Shown: positions 1 to 12,119 of the stretch, in pieces
Layout: each line of letters begins with the position of its first letter
Position numbering within the stretch: the first letter of the stretch is position 1
Assembly: GCA_905116865.2 (NCBI GenBank)
Contig: CAJHNH020006068.1
Location: forward strand, 271,205 to 335,204
Source: Candidula unifasciata
Lineage: Eukaryota; Mollusca; Gastropoda; Stylommatophora; Geomitridae
Length of the DNA stretch: 64,000 nt
Reading direction: 5' to 3'
Translations under genes and position numbers: made by a program
The notes under the pieces: model-generated
Told to the model about the DNA's origin: nothing
The model's input: only the letters and a program-made list of their open reading frames with translations
The model's database searches: none

Positions 1-87
1 TTTGTAAACAATATTAGCAGATGCTGCGTCTTTTTCATAACATCCTTTTTTCTGTCTTCTCTGACTGACTGACTTTTTCTGTCATAC

Positions 88-482
<395 letters not shown>

Positions 483-1397
483 CATTTGTCTGACTTTTGC
501 ATGAGCTTCTAGCAACACACTACCTACCTGTTTGTCTATTTATCTGTAAATCTCTTTCAGTCTGTCTCTAATATCATATTAAGCAATTCTGCTTGTAGCT
601 TGATGATTTCACTCGCAGGCATGGGGGAAAGTTAAAGTTGTTATGGCTTATATATATGTGTGCTGATTTTATAGATGCTCATACAAGACTCCTGCTACAC
701 ATCCTCATCATACACTACAAATAATAGTCTGTATTGGCCTAAATTGAGTTGGCAGCCCCAGAGATGCAGTGCAAAGAAATTGTCAGGCACTCATCACTGT
801 GTCATTCATCTGGAAGTTGCGATGTTTATTGATCACACAAGGAAGTCATGTCTGGTGCATGCTTCCCATAAATGCCACAAAAGTGCACAGAGCCTCATTG
901 TGAGAGATACCATTGTCAAAGAGAGATGTCCAACATGCTGAGGAAGTGAGATGCCCTTTTGTGCATGGAACTTAAGTCTCAGGTCTGCATACTGCCTCCT
1001 GGGGATGTCGAAGGGGCCCTGCCCGTAATGAAGAACAGGTTCAGTATACGGATATGAGGTTAAGCAGTCATGTCTGGTATGTGATGTTTATTGGGCGAGA
1101 AATCTAATATTACTCTGACCAATTGTTATCCAACTGCTTCCCACATGTTATGTCACAAGTTTTACCAGGTTGCCTCAAGTAGAAAATTTGCTATCTATCT
1201 AATATCTACAGACTTTGTTTTCACCTTTCCTAAAATGTTAATCTGTATGCTTTACAATGTGTAACATGCAAAACCAGTCCTTAGATATTCTGAAGGTATT
1301 TTCTATGGTAATTAACCCTACCTTTTTTTAAGGAACTCGAGTAGCTGCTGGAAGTTTCATTCTGTGCACAGGTTTATGTTGCATTGTATTTGTTTTG
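483..1397. other. No gene seen
   Basis: Unassigned sequence. An 88-codon open frame at 675-941 follows an acceptor-like attttatag but has no matching donor and no recognised domain, so I do not call it. Confidence 0.4.
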
Positions 1398-1640
1398 CCC
1401 TCTGTGGTTAAGCCATTTGCCTAATGCTCTGAAAATCATGGGTTTATTTCATGGACTTTATCCTTCAGTTCATGAGTGCAGTTTTTATGGAGATCCCTGG
1501 GGACCACCTCAGGAGCTTCTTTCCTGTTTTGGGTGACACTTTCAGCCGGTGGCTAGCCATTCTGAGAAGAGGGACTGAGCCATATGGGATAAACTCAAGT
1601 GCAGTGAAGTTGATACACATTTTCATGAAGATATATTGTT
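1398..1640 (+). mobile_element. SINE family C copy
   Basis: Plus strand: head ctctgtggttaagccatttg, body gagatccctggggacc and agagggactgagccatatgg. A 67-codon ORF here is an accident of the repeat. Confidence 0.65.
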
Positions 1641-2209
1641 TGATGACATTATAAGGCGATTGAGGTCTTAATTTGTTTTTAACAATCTGAACCTGCAAAT
1701 ATGATAAGTTTTTTAAAATTTTTTTTTCTGTACTATACATTTTCCTTTTTCTCTTTTTTAGAACCAAGTGTAGTGTAGAGAAGCTTAGCTATGTTTTTTA
1801 TGCACATTTTCAGCGTTTCCTTATATCTATATATTTTCTGAAAGTATTTTGTTTATTTCTCACATTCAGTATAGTTTTTGTAAACTAATGCTATTTGTTG
1901 CTCACACTGAATGTGTTTTCTGTAAACTATTTTTTTTTAATGTTCATTTATCATGTTTAGTGTGGTTTTAGTAAACTATGGTATTTTGTTTTTTTCTTAT
2001 GGTTAAAAACTATTCATATCAATTTCACATATATTTACATGACATTCTATTATTTTTTTTTGTAAAAGAGATTCTTTTTCACATTTTACACACAAATAAA
2101 CACATTTGCATGACAAATTTGGGTTACTATAGACAATATAATCAATGTTAATTTACAGTTTTTTTGTTTCTGTGTGTGTTTATAATTAAGAAGCTCTGTT
2201 TTGAACCAG

Positions 2210-2643
2210 GATAAGATACACTGCCAGAAGATGACCCTGCGTCTTGAGATGGCTCAACGAGAACTTGACTTGATGAAGCCTATACCAAACAAAGCTAAAG
2301 ACATGCAGTACTACAAAACTCTCTTTGATCGTTATTTTGGACCCAACCATGTTCTCTCCCAAGAAATCACATATCAGAGATTACAACCCCGATTGCCGGC
2401 GACATGTCTCCCCGCTCGAAAGCTCACTGATCAACAGCTTCCACTTATTCACTGTTCTCGTTCTGTTATGTCACACATCATTTCTGAAAACCCTGGCCCC
2501 TTGTACATAAAACCTGATCTTCAGCAGCAGCAGCAGCAACAACAGATTGACATTCCAGCATCGAAAGTCAGTGCTCAGATGGTACTGAACCATTCAGTCC
2601 AGTCCTCAACTTTTAATCACTCCCATTTGAAATCGAAACATTT
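2210..2643 (+). CDS. Unrecognised gene, internal exon a (coiled coil, poly-Gln)
   Basis: This exon reads about 145 residues. A charged helical start (MTLRLEMAQRELDLMKPI) looks like coiled coil, then MQYYKTLFDRYFGPN, then a polar region with eight glutamines encoded mostly by CAG. Codon use and lack of stops support coding. The acceptor is probably the AG at 2208-2209; an alternative at 2189-2190 keeps the frame. I place the donor at 2644 (gtaaca) because it gives the phase the next exon needs and lies just before an in-frame stop. A donor at 2582 (gtactg) would skip to exon c. I do not recognise the family. Upstream exons lie outside or were missed. Confidence 0.6.
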
Positions 2644-2984
2644 GTAACAGTCACTCTCACATGAAATCTAAGCATTTGTAACAGTCTTATAAGAATATTT
2701 TTGACTTAACGTGTAATATACAAATGTCTACATACATTCATTTGGTAAAATGGTGTGTTGCAATCAAGTCTTTTGACAATCTTATTTCACTGATTTCATG
2801 TACAGTAGTTTTTGATAGCAGAATGTTTTAAACAAGATGACACGGTGTGTAAAGCACTTGTGTTTATTCAGTTTTCACAGAGTTTCCTTATATTTTCATA
2901 AACTCAGTTCATGAATTTTTTACAGATTTTATAACACAGCTGTAAATTTCATCTCATGGAATCAGAAGTTATCTGAGAAGAATT

Positions 2985-3135
2985 TGAATGAATCTAGAAT
3001 TGACATCGCTGCACTCGGGACATTCCCAAATTTGCTCCATCTTCTTCCTCAGTAGCCAGCAAAGAGTTGACGCAAATACGACCAATTGCAACATGATTAA
3101 AAGTCCACCCATGTTTGCGTCTCAGTACTGAATAT
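2985..3135 (-). mobile_element. I-type LINE 3' end fragment
   Basis: The reverse complement carries the family's terminal segment (gggaatg-x-ccgagtgc, gatgtcaattc). It sits in the intron between exons a and b of the unrecognised gene. Confidence 0.4.
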
Positions 3136-3227
3136 CTTCCAGAACCTCTACTCAACTCCCCTTCCCCACAGTTGAATTAATCTTTTAATATATAGAATAT
3201 CTGTTTGTTCTATTGCACCGATCCTAG

Positions 3228-3354
3228 CAAACCTTCCCCACATCTGCTTTATCAGAAAGAAGCTCACTGCCAAGAGGAACAGCAGCTGCCAATCTATCAG
3301 CCTGCTTTGTTACCCCACAAACCGAAATGTCCTAAACTGAAAGGATGTAAAACT
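3228..3354 (+). CDS. Unrecognised gene, candidate exon b
   Basis: This 127-nt open stretch, rich in Pro/Lys/Gln, reads KPSPHLLYQKEAHCQEEQQL and then PIYQPALLPHKPKCPKLK. The acceptor ends at 3227 (gatcctag) and the donor is ACT|GTAATA at 3355. The phases fit: two bases carried in from exon a, phase 0 out to exon c. Both splice sites are weak, so it could be an alternative exon. Confidence 0.45.
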
Positions 3355-3479
3355 GTAATACATGCTTCTAATGTCATTACTGCTTTACGTGGGCATTACG
3401 TTAACATCTGTTCATCATCATCGTCATCAATCTTTATATGGAGTTAGACGTCACATTGAGCTCACATTCAATTCCTTCA

Positions 3480-3900
<421 letters not shown>

Positions 3901-4038
3901 AACAAACTGCACAAATTAGCAACCTTGCAATAGCATAAAATAAAGAACTAATGTTGCATACTGTCACTGATTTTCTATCATCATTCAGTGACTGTATTAT
4001 AAGATCTGTGGCGAAAATGCAATTGATTTCATCTGATG

Positions 4039-4312
4039 GACACCCTGTGTGGTTTCCGGGGCTCTGTTATGGAGTGAAAAATAATAGACCCACTGCCCTC
4101 TCATAAGAGTGTCATAAAAGGCAACTAATTAGGGGAGTTTACTTCAGAGCCGCATCTGTTTGGGAGGTAAGGAACAAACATTCTGCATATAAATAAGCCA
4201 CATCTGTAAAACAGATGTGCATGCAAAACTCAAGTTCTGGAACAAGAACACAGTCCAGAAGTGGACAATTAACCAGAACTTTCCACTGGAATTTACAGCT
4301 AGTGAACACTAA
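4039..4312 (+). mobile_element. SINE family A copy
   Basis: Starts ccctgtgtggtttccggggc and includes the shared cagatctgtaaaac-like and ccagaactttcc segments. Its GAA tail grew into the satellite at 4313-4456. Confidence 0.7.
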
Positions 4313-4456
4313 GAAGATGAAGTAGAAGAAGAGAAAGAAGAAGAAAAAGAAGAAGTAGAAGAAGAAAAAGAAGAAGTAGAAGAAGAGAAAGAAGAAGAAA
4401 AAGAAGAAGTAGAAGAAGAAAAAGAAGAAGTAGAAGAAGAGAAAGAAGAAGAAGAT
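4313..4456. repeat. GAA-rich satellite with 54-bp higher-order unit
   Basis: A 54-bp unit (33 + 21 bases, each beginning gtagaagaag) starts at 4322, 4376 and 4430. It is continuous with the tail of the SINE family A copy to its left. The minus-strand Phe-rich ORF is an artefact. Confidence 0.9.
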
Positions 4457-6429
4457 GGGGGACAATTCAGTACTCAAATGCTGCTGGCACTGTCTTGATT
4501 AAAAAAAAGAAGCTCAAGCAACTACAGAGAATGGATGATGCATTGTGAATAAGACATTTGATTGAATTATCAAAGAAACACACTCACTGATAATATTGTT
4601 TAGCCAGATCAGATATGACTAGTCAAGTACTGTCAGTGGTACTGATTCATAGATATTCTAGAGTTTCAGCTAGTTATGAACATTGAAACATCCAGTAAAA
4701 AAATGGTAAGACAAGTAAGGTTGCATTTTATCAATTATTCATGTGAATAACATCAAATGCCATAATGCCTTATCATTGGAAGTGAGAGAAAAAATAGTGA
4801 AGAGTTTTATACAAAACAATGACTGAATCATTCATTTTACAAGTTGCAAAGACTAGCAAATCAATTGGAGCCATTGGCTTGTGGATTTGAAGAATAATTT
4901 TTTTTTAATCCAAAGATGATTACCAAACGCAAAGATGAATCATAAATATTCAAACTAAACCATCATCACTACTGAGAAGAATGATTGAAATATTTAGTAA
5001 CAGCTGAGGGTTAATATGAAATTTTTTTTTTAAATAATAAAGTTAACAAATATTTTACATTTCTAACATCACATTAGAAAAATATCTGAGCATTTCAGTT
5101 GACGAAAGTGAAGCTGAATATAAGGGCTGTGGAAATGCATTTTTGTATGTACCCAGTTAACATTTAGTAAGGTGCTTGAAAAGAAAAAAAAACCACAAGC
5201 AATAAATTGGCTCAGTGGATTTTTATTTTACGCTTTTTATATATTATGAAGCACAAAGTAAACAGAAGCTGTATAAATTTACTTTCTGTTAATAAAGTGA
5301 AGATACTTTTATTTTTTTCAGTAAACTCATTTGATTACTATTATGCAAATTTTCTTTGCATGTTATTAAAGCACTTTGATAAAACAAGATGTAATCAGTG
5401 GTTAAAATGACTTTATTTTTAACTGTATTTCTGTTACTATTAGGTTTTATTTATGCATGAACTAATTTAATACTTTTACTAATTTAAGTGTTTTTTATTG
5501 TGTTATTTAATCTTTTCTTTTTTTTTTTCCTTTTGTAGCTTATTACTTGCCAAACTGCTTCCTTAAATAAATTGTTTAATGCATTAAGGTTATTAGCCTC
5601 GTTCCTGTCTCATTTTAACTTTGATTTTGACAACTTCCTTGATCATTCTTACCTTGAAAGTGTTATTTGCGTTTGCTTCTTTATGTTTAAGCTATTATTA
5701 TTAGGTTTTATGTTTTCTTGGTTAATTGTTAAATGATTTTAGTATGTCATCTTTCTTTTGCAGTATTGGTATTATTTCCTCACACATTTTTTTTTGCTGG
5801 TGTCTTGCAATGTAAACGGTTCTATGGTTTTGTCCTGTTGTTTTTTTTTTTAACATTTTATCTTCTTCTTAACTAGCTTTACTTTACTTTTTGTTTCCTA
5901 GTGTTAAAGCCTAGAACAAGCCGTAATGACCCAGTCATATAAAGTATTTTTCCTGTAAATTTAATTGTTCCTTTATATTGCCTATAATATTTTTTAAACT
6001 GTTCAGGTTTTTATTACATTTATTGCATATTTGCTTATTTAACTTTTGTCGTTTATTCTTTTTGTATTTTTCTTAACATTTCCATTACTTAGACTAATCT
6101 GTTGTCAAATGGTTTGTGAGGTGGGAGGTGGGGGGCAGAAAGAGAGGTGGTGTATTGGTTAGAATATATGTATGTCTGTATGCATGTTTACCCTGTAAAT
6201 GTTTTTGTTGTTTGACCTCCATGATATTCAGTTGTTCACTTTGTACGAACTATTCAAACTGGAAACTGGTACTGATCTGATAGACATTCATTACCCTCAT
6301 TCCAAGCATGCCAGTGAACTGTTTGTACGGGGTAATGAAGATATGAGTATTGCTATTCTGCCTTCATTATGGAAACCTACTGTGACTTTCATGCAGTCTT
6401 GCCACTCACAGTGTTAAGTTCTCAGCAAG
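4457..6429. other. AT-rich intron sequence, nothing recognised
   Basis: About 2 kb between exons b and c of the unrecognised gene. T-rich stretches and a short G-rich run near 6120; no repeat family or exon found. Confidence 0.5.
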
Positions 6430-6860
6430 CTTGAATCTCAGTCCTATGCTCTTTGCAGAGTGGTAAGCATTACTTCAGAGATTCCAGGTTGTTAGCATCC
6501 TTTGTATATTTTTTCCAGAATGTATATGTATGTTGGGAAGTGAACAGCAGAAAGACTGGCTGGTTCTGCACCACTTGTGGTAAATTGATGCATGACAAAG
6601 TGCATGTTGTAGGGTCCCTTAGGGAGCAATTAAGCAGTTGCAGAAGCGCAGAAAGGAAGATTATCATAGACTGAGAAATGGTGCAACAAGGAGAGGCTAA
6701 GGTATCTGCTCAACGCTTAACACTCCGGAGAGGAGCATGACAGATATACTATCAGACTGTTACTGGTACTTTTAGAATTGAAACACTGCACTTGCTGCTG
6801 AGAGTGGGATGCTTATGGGAATGCCTCGAGTGCTGTGATATCAGTTCTTAACTCATGCAT
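6430..6860 (+). mobile_element. I-type LINE 3' end with RNase H remnant
   Basis: Contains the decayed GNExADRLA region of RNase H near 6535-6580 and ends with the shared 3' terminus (ggaatgcctcgagtgctgtg). Truncated and broken by frameshifts. Confidence 0.6.
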
Positions 6861-7009
6861 AACTTAATCACTTTTCATACTTTATAGGCTTGCTTAGTGT
6901 CTGTTTACAAGAGACCTGCTGGAAAATAAAGGGATGGCTTTGTGTATAGTTTTCTGACCCAGGCACTTCAGTGTCTTTGTTCTTTGGTCCTGGAGAGTTA
7001 AGTGTCCTT

Positions 7010-7290
7010 GATTAAGACAATAAAGGTAAATAGTTTAACAGGCTCACTAATGTGAGAAAATGAAGCAAATACCGGCAAATCAAGAGATGAGGAATCTTCT
7101 GACACTGGGTGGGACATACATTGACAGAAACTGATAATAGTATAGACAGAAAGCCATTTTACTTGAGTCCACAATATAAAAGAGATAGAGGGAGACCTAG
7201 AATACATACAGAAGATAATGGATAGAAATCTGTTCTGTGGGGAGACCATGGAGTGAGACTGTGTCACGACAGAGGACAGTTTTTTATATG
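7010..7290 (+). mobile_element. Probable LINE C-terminal scrap
   Basis: A reading KRDRGRPRIHTEDNG near 7180-7230 resembles the GRP-type tail. The rest is too decayed to assign. Confidence 0.25.
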
Positions 7291-7765
7291 AGTTGGTGCA
7301 TAAGGAATGAGTAAGAAATGTAGAATGAAACTACACTGGGTTATATATTCATTTCAGCATAGATTACAAAACAACTATTGGTGTTATCTTCTACTTAAAT
7401 CATTGAAAAGAAGTGCAGTAAGTTTAGCAATTAGAATTGTTGCATGAAACATGCTATAATTGTTCATAACATCAGGGGATTATCTTCAGTGTTTAGTTAC
7501 AAGTGATGGCCCTTTAAAAGAATTGGTCTGTGCAGAAATGTCAACATCATTCTCTATTAATGAGATGTTTCTGCTTCCACTGGTGTATATTTGATCTCAC
7601 TTATTTGTCTTAGATGAGATCTTTATTACTATGATGAGTTGTTTCAGGTAGTAACATTAATTTTGTATGTTAGTAACATAATAAGTAAACCATTTAGCTA
7701 TTCGTTGAATCTCAACCTTTGCTTTTGCCTACCTTGCTAAGTATGCAGAACTTCTATTTCTTCAG

Positions 7766-7843
7766 CCAAATTACCCAAATGGATGGAAAAGCAGAGGTAC
7801 CAAACAGGGCAGTTCCAGTGAGCGAACTCTGCTAGCATATCAG
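7766..7843 (+). CDS. Unrecognised gene, exon c
   Basis: A 78-nt exon (26 residues), PNYPNGWKSRGTKQ followed by GSSSERTLLAYQ. It has a strong acceptor (cttctatttcttcag) and donor (CAG|GTGAGA), phase 0 at both ends. It is Ser/Gly/Lys-rich with no recognised domain. Confidence 0.6.
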
Positions 7844-7989
7844 GTGAGAATTAACAGTGTATGGTTTAAGTTTTCATTCCTGACCAATATGGTTAATTCA
7901 TTTTAATTGCATTCCTAAAAACACGTAGAGTGAATGTTCCTAGCTATTTGAGATATTTTGGGCGCATTCCTATGAAAGAACGCATAGAA

Positions 7990-8490
7990 TAAATGGGAGC
8001 CAGCTGCACACACATGTCCTAATTGTAACTGACCCACAGAGCATTCTGAGAAAGGGGAGACAGGTATGATCCATGCAGAGTGGCAATCATCGCTTTTGAA
8101 GTCTTAAGTAGTGTCTTTTGGATATTTTCTCCAGGGCTGCAGGTGTGTTGGGGAAGCAAACAAGCAAACAGTTCTGCAATACTTGGTAGTAAATTTGTGC
8201 ATAACAAGCTAGATATTGTCAGGGCACTTTGGGAGTGATTGAACAGTGTAGATGCACAAATAGATCAAAATGGCTTTGATGAAAATGGTGCAGTGAGGTA
8301 GGACCAGGGGATTTTGCTGACACAACACTTGGGGGGGTGGGGAGGGGAGGAGAAGGACATACATTCTGACAGCTACTGGTACCATCAGAACTGGTATGCT
8401 GCAGTTGCTGCTAAAAATCAGGACACAGCACTTTTGGGAATGTTCTGAGTGCTATTATATTGATTCTCAACTCATCACGCTTCAACTCAG
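7990..8490 (+). mobile_element. I-type LINE 3' end with RNase H remnant
   Basis: Begins at the RNase H segment before the TDSxS motif (attgtaactgacccacag) and runs to the common 3' end (tgttctgagtgctattatat). It lies between exons c and d of the unrecognised gene. Confidence 0.6.
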
Positions 8491-8910
8491 AATAAATGAG
8501 TCTTTCTTCTGAATCAACAAATTCATTTGCCTCACACTGAGGCCCTGGGAATCTTTTTTGTGAGAGTTAAAAAGTGACAGGCCACAAACTGCTGTGCAGA
8601 ATAAAACTGAGCCAGTTAAAATATTTTGTACTGCAAGCAGGCAGTTCTTTTGCTTTTAAATGCTTTTTAAGCATAGATCCAATACACTCTTAGAATTAAA
8701 TAAATGCACAATTTAAAATTAATTGTTATCCAGAAAATAAAAAAGTGTTCATATGTTTTGTGAATATATTTTTATATATTACTGGTTTTATTTTATAAAT
8801 TGTATTTCATTTTGTTTTAAATATATTTTAAATAACACTATTTTTAAATCTTTGAATAATTTGGCTGCTTAAATACTTATTAAATATTTTTTTCTCTGAT
8901 CTCTGACCAG

Positions 8911-9130
8911 CGATACAAACTGGCACGAAAGCCTCTTGGGTATGTTACTAAAGCAGGTCCTTTTGTGAAAACAGCTGAGGAGATGGAAAGCCACACCATG
9001 CCAAGTATTATAGAATCTGAAACAGAGAAAATCCAACCTGCTTCAAGATCACTATATCAGTCAGACTGGCACTCTAATAGCCGATCACATTTACATATGC
9101 GAACACAGAGCGGTAAACTAAGAGATCAAG
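8911..9130 (+). CDS. Unrecognised gene, exon d
   Basis: A 220-nt exon, 73 residues plus one base. It opens RYKLARKPLGYVTKAGPFVK, its most conserved-looking part, then becomes polar and Ser/His-rich (SDWHSNSRSHLHMRTQ). Acceptor ctgaccag, donor CAAG|GTGAGA. Phase 0 in from exon c and phase 1 out to exon e. The open frame, good splice sites and chained phases argue for a real gene. Confidence 0.65.
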
Positions 9131-9814
9131 GTGAGACGAATTTAGAGAGCTAAATATGAAACTCCAAAATTTTGTAATTCGACTATTTAAAAAATGTTTT
9201 GTAAATGTTTATTATGGACATTTAGGAGTAAAAGAATTATATTACGCTATTGCCTGCATTTTTCAGTGACATTAATTTGGAGAAATTGAGTACAGAAATT
9301 AAGGTATGGATTTTCGTTTTCTTGACAGTATAATGTAAGTTAGGAATTGTGTATTTTTATAAATTCAATGCAATAGGGTGAATGCCACAGTCAAAACTAT
9401 TTTAAACATATGACGAACTGTTAACATTACTTTTGTTTTATTACTAGAAATATAAATGTCATAATTTAAACCATAAAGAACGGCTTCACAGGTTTTTAAA
9501 AAAATTTAAAAAGATCAGAATAGAGCATGATAAATTAACCTACAGCTCATTAAAGCATACAAAAATTTTTAGATATGTTTAATTGACATTTTTAATTAAA
9601 TAAATGAGTATGCTCAGGAAGATAGAGATCATTGGGTTCGAAGATAGTGATTGATGTCTCTGAGGCAGTCAGAGCTGACAAAAATCTGTTTCATTTTCAT
9701 GTCAGGGCAAGTAGGCATACAAGAAAATGAACAAACTAATAACCTTACAGGTAAATTTGCTTGAAAGGGCGGTCAAGCCATGGACGAGGCTGATATACTG
9801 AATTAGTTAGTTAG

Positions 9815-10110
9815 TCTTTCCTCTTGTGTCGAGTGCGGCACATAGGGCAGAGGTCGTGACTCTCCATGCACGGCGGTCCGTTGCAATCCGTTGTAGGTCT
9901 TGGATGTTTGAGTGGCCCATGAGCGAGCCTTCCCTGATGATAGTTCTACGTAGGGTTTCCCTTGGTCTTCCACGAGATCTTTTCCCCTGTGGTGTCCAAA
10001 TGAGGGCTTGGTAAGGAAGTCTTGATTTATCCATTCTAAGGGCGTGGCCGACATAGTTCCAGCGGCGTTTTCGTATAAAATTAGACACATACTCTTGCCT
10101 GGATTCTTGC
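9815..10110 (-). mobile_element. LINE ORF2 C-terminal fragment (RWNYVGHALRMD type)
   Basis: An open minus-strand frame reads IRKRRWNYVGHALRMDKSRL, then [16 protein letters not shown] and TDRRAWRVTTSALC. This is typical of an endonuclease-reverse transcriptase tail. It is GC-richer and better preserved than its surroundings, so fairly young. It lies in the last intron of the unrecognised gene. Confidence 0.7.
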
Positions 10111-10416
10111 CTTATTGATATACTGAATGCTTTACAAGAAGTAAGATGTTAATGAGAACCAAGTGACTGTGAGTCTGTAAACATGAACAAACTGCAAGTT
10201 TAAAAAGATGTGTGGCTAGACAAGAGCACTATGCAGGAAGCCAAAAATAGAATTAAATAGAAATGGTGTTGTCAGCCTATATAGGCTGCTGTTGACTGAG
10301 GTGGGGATCCCAAGGACTTATGGACTGGATGGTTTGATGTGCATTGAGGAGAATCAGTCGGTTAACTAACTAACCAACGATTAGTGAATATTTCACTGAA
10401 ATTCTATATTTTACAG

Positions 10417-10559
10417 ATCAGATACGCTGTGTATCCCAGCATGTGCCACAAAGCCTGTCTATTGTATCTGCTGCATTATCTTTGACACAAAGACTTAACG
10501 CAGCCTCAGTGCAAGTTGGATTTAGCAAACAGCATACATCCTTGGTAACAGTTTATTAA
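10417..10559 (+). CDS. Unrecognised gene, terminal exon e
   Basis: Enters in phase 1 after the acceptor ctatattttacag and reads DQIRCVSQHVPQSLSIVSAA, then LSLTQRLNAASVQVGFSK, to a TAA at 10557-10559. A GT inside the exon (cttg|gtaaca, near 10545) could be a donor instead. The poly(A) signal 9 nt after the stop supports a last exon. Confidence 0.5.
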
Positions 10560-10567
10560 ATTTTGTC

Positions 10568-10573
10568 AATAAA
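10568..10573 (+). promoter_or_regulatory. Candidate poly(A) signal AATAAA
   Basis: AATAAA lies 9 nt after the stop of the unrecognised gene. That would give a very short 3' UTR. Another AATAAA at 11335-11340 is the alternative. AATAAA is common by chance in AT-rich DNA. Confidence 0.3.
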
Positions 10574-10599
10574 TCTTCTTCCAAATTTCATGTGTAATT

Positions 10600-12110
10600 C
10601 ATCTGTTTCTCATTTCCTTGGTGTATTTTTTTTTAAATTATTATTTTATAGAAAATATATTAAATATAAACTTTCTGTTTTCATTGCAAAGTGCATTGAC
10701 TCGCCTTTGTCTGACTACAGTGCTACACCAGTTGTGAATGTTAGTATCAACGACACATCATGAGGTAGACCAGAATTCGCACACAAATGTTTATTGCTGA
10801 TTTATCAGTTGTGTCGACTTTTTTGCTGTAGTAGATCGTCTGGAAAGTATTTCTCATTACGCAGATTGATTCTGAAACTAACGAAACTATTAACCTATAT
10901 GACCTAGTTTCAACTTGTATCTACCGTTCACTCCTGTCTGTGGTTACTGATATACAACAAACATTTCCTTTCTAATTAAATCATTGACAGGCTTTTTACA
11001 TCTACTTGGCCATTTCTGTCCATATGCTAGATATTTTTTCCTGCTGTCAGCTATTCAGAATCACGCAAAACAATCACTCAGTTCAACCATCCACTTCCTC
11101 TCGCTGTCTCATACAGAATGCCTCTTTCTTCTATCCCACTTTAACTTGTTCCCTTTCTCATCATGAGATTCTCAACAATCATTCCCTTCTCGCATGGACT
11201 CACAATCTCCCTTCCGCCACGCTTTTTCCCTGATTCTTTATTAGCTGGCCTATGCACTCCTGACCTGTCCCATTTGGGAATCCCTTCTGACATCATGGTA
11301 TTTCCTATTCATTACACAAAATAGTGTTAAGGTTAATAAAATACTTATATAAGATTGCAGTTATGTATTGTTCTGCAGTTTGGTAAAAATATGTAAAAGG
11401 TGTTTCAGGAAAGTCAGTTTATTATTTAATTTTTTGTTCAGAACCCATCTCAATCTCAACTCTTTTTTTCCCCATGCATCAACAACAAGCAGCACTAGAT
11501 GAACAAGGTCTTGATGCATTTGGAAAGGGATGTCTGTCTCCATGCAGTTTAGAAACAGTCAGCATTCAAATCAGCATTCTGTAGATATTGTGTGCTAGAA
11601 TGTACAGAAATGAAATACAATATATTTTTTCGTTGAAAGCATGTCTGTGATGTATTTAATTTAAAATCATGATTATCAGTGTTTTTTTTAATGTCTGAAA
11701 TAATTTTTGTATTTTGCTATGTGCATTCTTACATTTATGTGTTCTAACTTGTCAGAGAAATCTTACTTTGTTTAAACTGCTAATGATATGGGAAACACTG
11801 AAAGATATAAACACATTTTTTTTTTTACTTTTTTCCTTATATGGAGCATAGACCAAATACTGTGCAGTTTGCAGCACAGAAATCTGTGAATAATTCTCCA
11901 TTTTAACTCATTACAACGGGTCGGATACATGTTTCCCCATAATTTATTCATAATGTGTGTAATTCAATCCTATCATGTCAATTTAGATTACCTTTCCGTA
12001 TTTTAACATTGCAAGCTTATCTGCTAAGAGGATTATGAAGTGCTGGAACAAGACTGATATAGGGCCCCTCATCTACACATGGACACTAAAGTCAAAAATG
12101 TCATAACTGT
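10600..12110. other. Intergenic, nothing recognised
   Basis: AT-rich, with a poly(A)-signal-like AATAAA at 11335. The short ORFs show no domain. Confidence 0.45.
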
Positions 12111-12119
12111 CCTTGTTAC

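Noticed and set aside
675..941. 88-codon ORF after an acceptor-like site
   Set aside because: No domain, no matching donor and no neighbouring exon in phase; not enough support for an exon.
4139..4477. Phe-rich minus-strand ORF resembling a membrane protein
   Set aside because: Translation of the GAA satellite and SINE tail.
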